A stretch of DNA of 5,477 nucleotides from Bacteroidota bacterium (GTDB lineage Bacteria; Bacteroidota; Bacteroidia; Bacteroidales; UBA1715). This document shows, piece after piece, positions 1 to 5,064 of this stretch (positions are counted from its first letter, which is position 1; each line of letters begins with the position of its first letter). Both the position numbers and the translations under genes were made by a program. Where the stretch lies: contig JAJUFK010000170.1 of assembly GCA_029266015.1 (NCBI GenBank), positions 1 to 5,477 on the forward strand, in the 5' to 3' direction. The notes beneath the pieces were generated by a model that saw only the letters and a program-made list of their open reading frames with translations, had not been told where the DNA came from and did no database searches.

Positions 1-1305
1 ACTTTAGATTATATATATAATAAATTACCTTGTTATCAAAGAATAGGACAAGCTGCTTATAAAGAAAATCTTGATAATATAATCGTTTTACTCAATTATA
101 TTGGAAATCCTCATAAAAATGTGCGTTGTGTTCATATTGCAGGTACTAATGGCAAAGGTTCTGTTTCTCACATGTGTGCATCAATATTTCAAGAAGCGGG
201 TTACAAAACAGGCCTATATACATCACCTCATCTTATAGACTTTAGAGAACGTATTCAAATAAATGGTATTCCTATTTCTAAACATACAGTAAGTTCCTTT
301 ATAAAGAAATACAAAGATTTTATTGAGAATATACAGCCTTCATTTTTTGAAATTACTGTAGCTCTGTGCTTTGATTATTTTGCCTCGCATAATGTTGATA
401 TTGCAATTATTGAAACAGGATTAGGTGGAAGACTTGATTCAACAAACATTATTGTTCCTGTTCTTTCAATTATTACCAATATAAGTTTTGATCATACTCA
501 GTTATTAGGAAATACATTAGAGAAAATTGCCCTTGAAAAAGCCGGTATCATAAAACCAAACATACCTATTATAATTGGAGAATATCAAAAAGATATTGAA
601 CATGTATTTATAAAAAAAGCTCAACAAAATAATTCAACTTTACTCTACGCTGAAAAATTATGTACACTACATTCAAAAAATGAGTCAACATGGTATTCAC
701 ATTTTTCAATTTCTATAGAAGATACAATACTATACAAAAATTTACAATCACCATTGACTGCTTCATATCAAAAAAAAAATATACAAACAGTATGTGCTGC
801 TATTCATAATCTCAGAAATTCCTTTTCAAAAATTCATAAAAAACACATTGTCAAAGGCATTGCCAACACTATACAAAACACCAACTTACAAGGCAGATGG
901 CAAATTATCCAATCAAAACCATTAATTGTTTGCGATACGGCTCATAATTATGCTGGTATTGCAGAAACAATGAAACAATTACTCTCACTAAATTATTCCG
1001 ATATTCATATAATATGGGGAATGGTAAATGATAAAGATGTAGAATCTATTATGAATCTATTGCCTCACAACGCTCATTATTATATTACAAAACCATCTAT
1101 AGAACGAGGGATGGATGTACAAAAATTAGCTGATTTTTTTAAAAATAACTCTTTGTCATATACCACATACCATTCTGTAAAAAAAGCATATCAAACAGCT
1201 GTTCAACGAATTACAAATAAAAGTGTTTTATATATAGGTGGCAGTACATTTGTGGTTGCCGATTTTATTTTGTATCTTTCAAAAAAAGAAAGAAAAAAAA
1301 ATTAA
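1..1305 (+). CDS. folC: Bifunctional folylpolyglutamate synthase / dihydrofolate synthase, 5' end cut by window edge
   Basis: FolC ligates glutamate to dihydropteroate and then to reduced folates, using ATP, in the cytoplasm; it belongs to the Mur ligase family. The reading frame is open from base 1, and the 40 codons before the first in-frame GTG (121) encode the expected family start (YNKLPCYQRIGQAAYK), so the true start lies a few codons outside the window; 434 residues are visible, close to normal full length. Counting from base 1, I see the P-loop GTNGKGS (48-54), TSPHL (74-78), ETGLGGRLDSTN (138-149), SFDHTQLLG (162-170), the EKAG lysine region (179-182), GRW (298-300) and the C-terminal-domain DTAHN (312-316). 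All key motifs are intact. A run of ten A (770-779) codes for the conserved YQKKN segment, and the gene ends in A-rich Lys codons. No terminator is visible before the tRNA promoter, which starts 6 nt after the stop. Identification is firm; the start is unseen. Confidence 0.96.
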   Translation, partial: TLDYIYNKLPCYQRIGQAAYKENLDNIIVLLNYIGNPHKNVRCVHIAGTNGKGSVSHMCASIFQEAGYKTGLYTSPHLIDFRERIQINGIPISKHTVSSFIKKYKDFIENIQPSFFEITVALCFDYFASHNVDIAIIETGLGGRLDSTNIIVPVLSIITNISFDHTQLLGNTLEKIALEKAGIIKPNIPIIIGEYQKDIEHVFIKKAQQNNSTLLYAEKLCTLHSKNESTWYSHFSISIEDTILYKNLQSPLTASYQKKNIQTVCAAIHNLRNSFSKIHKKHIVKGIANTIQNTNLQGRWQIIQSKPLIVCDTAHNYAGIAETMKQLLSLNYSDIHIIWGMVNDKDVESIMNLLPHNAHYYITKPSIERGMDVQKLADFFKNNSLSYTTYHSVKKAYQTAVQRITNKSVLYIGGSTFVVADFILYLSKKERKKN

Positions 1306-1310
1306 AAAAA

Positions 1311-1341
1311 TTTGCACGAAATTAAAAAACAAGTATCTTTG
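1311..1341 (+). promoter_or_regulatory. Bacteroidota-type housekeeping promoter for the tRNA-Val/tRNA-Asn unit
   Basis: TTTG at 1311-1314 and TATCTTTG at 1334-1341 are separated by 19 nt. This matches the -33 TTTG / -7 TAnnTTTG consensus known for the primary sigma factor of Bacteroidota. Transcription should start around 1346-1349, giving a leader of about 15 nt before tRNA-Val. The promoter begins only 6 nt after the folC stop, so the tRNAs can be transcribed independently of folC. Confidence 0.88.
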
Positions 1342-1362
1342 CATCGCATTTTAAAAACGCAC

Positions 1363-1437
1363 GGGCGAATAGCTCAGCTGGTTCAGAGCATCTGGTTTAC
1401 ACCCAGAGGGTCGGGGGTTCGAATCCCTCTTCGCCCA
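1363..1437 (+). tRNA. tRNA-Val (anticodon UAC)
   Basis: A full cloverleaf can be folded by hand. The acceptor stem is GGGCGAA (1363-1369) with TTCGCCC (1430-1436). The D stem is GCTC/GAGC. The anticodon stem TCTGG/CCAGA encloses the loop TTTACAC, with TAC at 1398-1400. The T stem is GGGGG/CCCTC with one G-U pair and loop TTCGAAT. The discriminator is A1437. The 3' CCA is not encoded (ACAA follows), so it must be added by the CCA-adding enzyme, as is usual in this phylum. It decodes GUA and, by wobble, other valine codons. Confidence 0.97.
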
Positions 1438-1438
1438 C

Positions 1439-1461
1439 AAAGCCAACTATTAGTTGGCTTT
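1439..1461 (+). terminator. Perfect 10-bp hairpin between the two tRNA genes (weak terminator, attenuator or processing signal)
   Basis: AAAGCCAACT (1439-1448) pairs exactly with AGTTGGCTTT (1452-1461) around a 3-nt loop. Only three U close the 3' arm, followed by ACAATTTATA, so the U-tract is poor for an intrinsic terminator. It starts one base after the tRNA-Val discriminator position plus C, and ends 11 nt before tRNA-Asn. No second promoter is visible before tRNA-Asn, so full termination here would silence that gene. A partial terminator or a structure guiding RNase trimming of the tRNA 3' end fits better. Confidence 0.6.
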
Positions 1462-1472
1462 ACAATTTATAT

Positions 1473-1546
1473 TCCTCAATAGCTCAGTTGGTTAGAGCAT
1501 CTGACTGTTAATCAGAGGGTCACTGGTTCAAGTCCAGTTTGAGGAG
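1473..1546 (+). tRNA. tRNA-Asn (anticodon GUU)
   Basis: The acceptor stem is TCCTCAA (1473-1479) with TTGAGGA (1539-1545). The D stem is GCTC/GAGC with loop AGTTGGTTA. The anticodon stem TCTGA/TCAGA encloses the loop CTGTTAA, with GTT at 1507-1509. The T stem is ACTGG/CCAGT with loop TTCAAGT, and the discriminator is G1546. CCA is not encoded. The gene lies 35 nt after tRNA-Val on the same strand and has no promoter match of its own, so it is most likely co-transcribed with tRNA-Val. Confidence 0.97.
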
Positions 1547-1547
1547 C

Positions 1548-1576
1548 AAAGGAGTCGAAGAGGCTCCTTTTTTTTT
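1548..1576 (+). terminator. Strong intrinsic terminator of the tRNA unit
   Basis: AAAGGAGTC (1548-1556) pairs with GGCTCCTTT (1562-1570), including one G-U pair, around the 5-nt loop GAAGA. It is followed by an uninterrupted run of nine T (1568-1576). It begins right after the tRNA-Asn 3' end. On the minus strand the U-tract would be only three bases, so it should work in the plus direction only. Confidence 0.88.
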
Positions 1577-1829
1577 GCAACACTTTTTTAATTACTATTA
1601 TGTATCTGGGAATCAAGTTGAAAATTTGTGGATTTGATATTTTAAGCATAAATTTTAGCTAATCTAAAAAAGAAAGAATTAATATCTCTACTCCTCGAAA
1701 AGGAATTGTAAAACTTGTATTAATGCATTAAAAGATTCCTCAGTTACATGTATACTTCGATTATTAAAAAAGTTAAGTATACTTAAGTAACAAGGGAGCG
1801 AAATGAATTAATTAGAGCATCTGCTAATT
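1577..1829. other. Non-coding strip between convergent transcription units
   Basis: No open frame here has coding character; the best plus-strand candidate (ATG at 1600) stops after 20 codons and has no recognisable protein. The strip holds a perfect 12-bp palindrome TTAATGCATTAA (1720-1731), a perfect 14-bp palindrome TTAAGTATACTTAA (1773-1786) within a larger inverted repeat (described separately), and a 12-bp copy of tRNA sequence (1812-1823). Any terminator for the minus-strand operon must lie here. The best simple candidate is the TTAAG-TATA-CTTAA stem, followed on the minus strand by C and six T (complement of 1766-1771), but its 5-bp stem is weak. Confidence 0.6.
1736..1798. repeat. 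Large imperfect inverted repeat / stem-loop in the convergent intergenic strip
   Basis: GTATACTT (1750-1757) pairs with AAGTATAC (1775-1782). After an AT/TTAA internal loop, GTTAC (1743-1747) pairs with GTAAC (1787-1791). A further five positions (1736-1740 with 1794-1798) pair if G-U is allowed. The terminal loop is 17 nt and contains six A. Read on the minus strand it lies about 30-95 nt after the stop of the last operon gene, so it may end or protect that mRNA. It could equally be a small decayed element. Both arms are read directly from the sequence; the function is inference. Confidence 0.55.
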
Positions 1830-2456
1830 CTATAATCGAATCTGGAAGCCGGTATTACAAAAAAAAGGAGCTCCTAAACCTACTTCAAAATTAAACCCTA
1901 CATTTTTATTGATGTAGTAACGTATACCATACAACAATAGTTGCATTGAAGGACGTGCCCCCATATTAAAACTGAACAAATCTTTTGTAATTACTCCTGC
2001 AAATTCAGTATTCAAAGTTGCTTTATTATGTAATACTCCTATGTTAAATCCGGAATACATATCTTTATGAGCCGATTTACCATAATGAAACATGGGGTAT
2101 ACACCAATTTTAGAACGCTTTACTACAACATTAAAATCAATATATTCTAATACGTTATTATTATAATATTCATAATCATATACAGTACCAATTATTTGTT
2201 GCGAAGAATATGCTATACCCAAAGAAAACCATTTTTTAAAAAAATAATGATATGAACCTTGCCACATTGGCCTTGCAATCAATTCAACAGATCCAATAGT
2301 ATTAATAGTTTGTTTTGAAATAAGATTGACCCCTAATCCAACAAAACTTAACCCAACATTTCCTGAAAATGTAGATTTATAATACATTTTTTGTTGCGAA
2401 AACGCAAATGATGTCATTACAATACATCCTACTATGAAAACTATTCTTTTTTTCAT
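1830..2456 (-). CDS. Small secreted protein, probable outer-membrane beta-barrel
   Basis: The product has 208 residues and no family I can name. The N-terminus is a signal peptide: Lys-Lys-Arg (2-4), hydrophobic core 5-19, and likely cleavage after Ala-Phe-Ser (18-20) before QQK. The mature part is rich in alternating polar and hydrophobic stretches with many Tyr, Phe and Gly (for example around 34-46, 74-90, 105-125, 135-150, 160-182 and 186-206), typical of short outer-membrane barrels in Bacteroidota. The last strand ends in hydrophobic Leu208. IVGC at 8-11 resembles a lipobox, but the hydrophobic stretch before Cys11 is very short, so I prefer signal peptidase I cleavage. The ATG lies 6 nt after the stop of the glycosyltransferase gene, with AAAAAT in between and no Shine-Dalgarno. 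It is the last gene of the apparent operon. Its envelope location fits the context, but a functional link with the glycan genes is not shown. Confidence 0.8.
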   Translation of the reverse strand: MKKRIVFIVGCIVMTSFAFSQQKMYYKSTFSGNVGLSFVGLGVNLISKQTINTIGSVELIARPMWQGSYHYFFKKWFSLGIAYSSQQIIGTVYDYEYYNNNVLEYIDFNVVVKRSKIGVYPMFHYGKSAHKDMYSGFNIGVLHNKATLNTEFAGVITKDLFSFNMGARPSMQLLLYGIRYYINKNVGFNFEVGLGAPFFCNTGFQIRL

Positions 2457-2462
2457 ATTTTT

Positions 2463-4415
2463 TTAGTTACCTAACTGATTAAAACAAGCTATTACAATTA
2501 AAGCATCATTTCTCATTTTATAATCTTTAACATATACAATATGAGCTTGTTCTAAAATTTGAATATTATTTGTATATAATTGCATTCCCGGGTATACAAT
2601 TCCGGGCTTTAATTTTGGTAAACTTTTTTGTAATTCTTGTAATTGAGGTGCATACCCCACCCACGTTTTTGAACCTAATAATACTTCAAAACAATGTTTT
2701 ATAAACTTCTGTTTATGTTTTACAAACCAACAAAGAAATATACTTCCTAGTATTAACATCAGAGATGTTACAATATCAAACATTCGTTTTTTCTTTTTAT
2801 TTAATCCTTTTGCAACAGAATTAAGTTCTATAGTATATAATTCACCGGTTGTATTTGATGAATTACTGCCAATAACAGAAAATGATTCCGGGGGTGCTAT
2901 TTTAAAATCAACCTGTAAATCAGAAAATTCTAACATATGCTTAATTATATTACTTGCACCTACATCGCGCATACAAAATATAATTTCGTTTATTCCATAT
3001 ATATTTACAATTTCTTGTAACTGATTTAGCGTACCTAAATATTGTGTATCATGCACTTTATTATCTATACTTACAAATCCTACTATTTGAACTTGTATAT
3101 TTGTTTGTTTCAAAAAATTATACACTCGAGTATTTTCTTGCTCATCACCTACCAAAACTATTTGTTTATTCTTTTGAATCAATATTCTAAAATTACTAAT
3201 TTTAAGAACATGAAAAATAACACGTATGAGAGGCAATAATAATATTCCCCAAATACAAGTAAAGAAAATTAATGCTCGTGAATACCGTAAAGACTCAGGG
3301 AATAATGCATATACTATAAGTATCGCAATAAAGCCTGCAAATATTCCTTTAAAAATATTAGCAATTTTTACGGAACGTTCATAACCTGATGAAAAGTAGA
3401 TTGCAATAACCCAAAGCAATGTAAATAATGGTGCTATAATTGTAAAAAATTGAATAGGATACATAGCGTTTGGGCCAAAATGATGCGATGCCCACAAATG
3501 TGCTGTTGTAAAAAATCCAGCATATATTACAAATGTATCAATAATCGGGAACAGTACTTTTTTAATAATTCGTGAAACAAGAGCAATAAGAGCTCGTGCC
3601 CATATAGCTATATGAATAAACAATGAATATAAGCTATATTTTTTCATATGCAATTGCTTACGAGCAAAAATCTCCATTGCTTTGTAAAAAACCATTACAT
3701 ATTTAAAACTTGCTTTTTTTGTACTTTCTCCTTTGTAATGAATTATAGTGGTGTGCGGATAATAATAATTTTTATATCCTGCTTTTATTATTCTGTATGA
3801 CAAATCAATATCTTCTCCATACATAAAATATTCTTCATCAAGCAATCCAATCTTGTCAAGTACAGATTTTCGCATTAACATAAATGCTCCTGAAAGTATT
3901 TCAATTTCATGCACTTCATTGTTTGATAAATGCCCTAAATAATAATAATTGAACCGTTTAGAGTGAGGAAATACTTTATGGAATCCAAACATTTTATAAA
4001 AAGAAACTGACAAAGTAGGTAACCCACGTTTTGATTCAGGCAAAAATTTTCCTTTACCATCAATCATTGCAACACCTAACCCTCCACCCTGCGGATGTTC
4101 ATCCATAAATGCAACTGTTTTGGTAAACGTATCTTCTTCTACAACAGTATCAGGATTAAGTAAAAGAATATATTCTCCTTTTGAAATACGAATAGCTTGA
4201 TTATTTGCTTTTGAAAATCCCACATTTTCTTTATTTTCAATTAAATGCACCCATGGGAATTTTTCTCTAATCATTATACACGAACCGTCAACAGAATTGT
4301 TGTCAACCACAAATACTTCAGCTTCAATATTTTGAATTGCAGCAAACACCGAATGTAAGCATTGTTCGAGTATATATTTTACATTATAATTTACTATTAC
4401 AATAGACAGTTTCAT
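2463..4415 (-). CDS. Membrane fusion protein: family-2 glycosyltransferase + WcaJ/WbaP-like membrane and nucleotide-fold module + reduced phosphoglycosyl transferase domain
   Basis: The product has 650 residues. Residues 1-250 are a GT2 (GT-A fold) domain of the rhamnosyltransferase-like type: IVIVNYN (5-11), VVDNNSVDGS (36-45), the metal-site NPDT (87-90), LSGAFMLMRKSVLDKIGLLD (174-193) and the acceptor-side GEDIDLSYR (200-208). All expected residues are present, so it should transfer a sugar from a nucleotide donor at the inner face of the cytoplasmic membrane. About five hydrophobic segments follow (roughly 262-282, 287-309, 320-342, 353-371, 380-400). Residues 405-535 resemble the Rossmann-like CoA_binding_3 region of polyprenyl-phosphate hexose-1-phosphate transferases, with IVLVGDEQEN (419-428) in the nucleotide-loop position but lacking the usual second Gly. 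The end (541-650) is a shortened transferase domain without catalytic residues. The start is the classic MKLSIVIVNYN. Only two bases (TAA-TT-ATG) separate it from the deacetylase gene, implying translational coupling. Donor and acceptor are unknown. Confidence 0.9.
   Translation of the reverse strand: MKLSIVIVNYNVKYILEQCLHSVFAAIQNIEAEVFVVDNNSVDGSCIMIREKFPWVHLIENKENVGFSKANNQAIRISKGEYILLLNPDTVVEEDTFTKTVAFMDEHPQGGGLGVAMIDGKGKFLPESKRGLPTLSVSFYKMFGFHKVFPHSKRFNYYYLGHLSNNEVHEIEILSGAFMLMRKSVLDKIGLLDEEYFMYGEDIDLSYRIIKAGYKNYYYPHTTIIHYKGESTKKASFKYVMVFYKAMEIFARKQLHMKKYSLYSLFIHIAIWARALIALVSRIIKKVLFPIIDTFVIYAGFFTTAHLWASHHFGPNAMYPIQFFTIIAPLFTLLWVIAIYFSSGYERSVKIANIFKGIFAGFIAILIVYALFPESLRYSRALIFFTCIWGILLLPLIRVIFHVLKISNFRILIQKNKQIVLVGDEQENTRVYNFLKQTNIQVQIVGFVSIDNKVHDTQYLGTLNQLQEIVNIYGINEIIFCMRDVGASNIIKHMLEFSDLQVDFKIAPPESFSVIGSNSSNTTGELYTIELNSVAKGLNKKKKRMFDIVTSLMLILGSIFLCWFVKHKQKFIKHCFEVLLGSKTWVGYAPQLQELQKSLPKLKPGIVYPGMQLYTNNIQILEQAHIVYVKDYKMRNDALIVIACFNQLGN
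2466..2795 (-). other. Degenerate polyprenyl-phosphate phosphoglycosyl transferase domain (C-terminal 110 residues of the fusion protein)
   Basis: Motifs occur in family order but with the middle missing. KRMFDI (543-548) and its hydrophobic helix (548-565) match the KRxFDI membrane helix. FEVLLGSKTWVGYAP (576-590) matches the NVLxGDMSLVGPRP segment. LKPGI (602-606) matches the VKPGI segment, and YVKDYKMRNDALIV (628-641) matches the closing YxxNWSxxxDLxIL segment. The FxQxRxG, FRSM and SLDELPQ blocks normally lying between the first two are absent, including the catalytic Asp-Glu dyad, and the PRP arginine is replaced (VGYAP). I infer that this part cannot transfer a sugar phosphate. The reading frame is intact and the deletion is clean, so it reads as an evolved shortened domain rather than a fresh pseudogene. 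Confidence 0.78.
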
Positions 4416-4417
4416 AA

Positions 4418-5056
4418 TTAATCCACATGTAATTTAGCACATTTATATCCTTCATTCTGCAGCCATTCAATAGTTTTAGGCAATGCATATTCAAGATTTT
4501 TAAAAGCCTTAGGTGAGTCATGAAAAACTATAATTGAACCATTGCTTACATAATTTTTTATATTGTCAAAACAAGTTTCTCCATCTATGGTTTGATCATA
4601 ATCTTTCGATAAAACATCCCACATTATTATGGTAAGTTTTTCTGATAGAACACGAGCTTGTTTAAGAGTTATTCTTCCATAGGGTGGTCTAAACAATTTT
4701 GATTCTACAATTTGTGCTGCTTTGCATACATTTTCAAAATACAATGCATTCGCTGTTTTCCAACCATTTAAATGGTTATATGTATGAGAGCCTATTGCAT
4801 GTCCGCGTTTCTGAATTTCACTAAATATATCAGGATATGTTTGTGCATTTTCTCCAACACAAAAGAAAGTAGCAGGCACTTTATATGTATCTAACACATC
4901 AAGTACCCAGGGAGTATAAATAGGAACCGGACCATCGTCAAAGGTAAGATATACCGTTTTTTGCTCTTGCGGAATACGCCAAAACACGCGAGAAAATAAC
5001 TTTTCTATAATAAGCGGTGGTTGCGGTTTATTAATATGTAACAATGGTTGCTTCAT
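4418..5056 (-). CDS. Polysaccharide deacetylase (NodB / carbohydrate esterase 4 family), no signal peptide
   Basis: The product has 212 residues, nearly all a single NodB homology domain, which hydrolyses N-acetyl (sometimes O-acetyl) groups from sugar polymers or glycolipids using a divalent metal. The five family motifs are complete: TFDDGP (38-43; catalytic base Asp40, metal ligand Asp41), HTYNH (91-95; metal ligands His91 and His95), RPPYG (123-127), MWDVLSKD (145-152) and IIVFHDS (175-181; catalytic His179). The N-terminus (MKQPLLHINKPQPP) has no signal peptide or membrane segment, so the enzyme is predicted to be cytoplasmic and more likely acts on a precursor or lipid-linked intermediate than on finished wall polymer. 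It starts 8 nt after the stop of the upstream gene and ends 2 nt before the glycosyltransferase start, in the middle of the operon. Family identification is firm; the substrate is unknown. Length and layout match a common Bacteroidota subgroup of roughly 200 residues, from memory. Confidence 0.93.
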   Translation of the reverse strand: MKQPLLHINKPQPPLIIEKLFSRVFWRIPQEQKTVYLTFDDGPVPIYTPWVLDVLDTYKVPATFFCVGENAQTYPDIFSEIQKRGHAIGSHTYNHLNGWKTANALYFENVCKAAQIVESKLFRPPYGRITLKQARVLSEKLTIIMWDVLSKDYDQTIDGETCFDNIKNYVSNGSIIVFHDSPKAFKNLEYALPKTIEWLQNEGYKCAKLHVD

Positions 5057-5064
5057 CTATATTA

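Noticed and set aside
121..1305. GTG at 121 as the start of folC
   Set aside because: The frame continues upstream to base 1, and those 40 codons encode the expected FolC N-terminus; starting at 121 would begin just before the P-loop.
1473..1546. tRNA-Asn as an occupied integration site for a mobile element
   Set aside because: There is no integrase gene and no duplicated tRNA 3' end in the window; the terminator follows the tRNA directly.
1600..1662. Small plus-strand open frame after the tRNA terminator
   Set aside because: It has only 20 codons, no recognisable product and no promoter match, and it lies downstream of a strong terminator.
1720..1731. Perfect palindrome TTAATGCATTAA as an operator
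   Set aside because: It lies between convergent units rather than upstream of a gene, and short AT-rich palindromes are expected by chance in DNA of this composition.
3042..3239. Open frame of 65 codons on the plus strand
   Set aside because: It lies wholly antisense to the well-supported glycosyltransferase gene, its translation is low-complexity Ile/Tyr/Leu-rich, and it has no promoter or family resemblance.
3755..3952. TAA-type trinucleotide runs (near 3757-3768 and 3938-3950) as microsatellites
   Set aside because: They are short and encode Tyr-Tyr-Tyr runs in the glycosyltransferase; they keep frame and do not form a long repeat.
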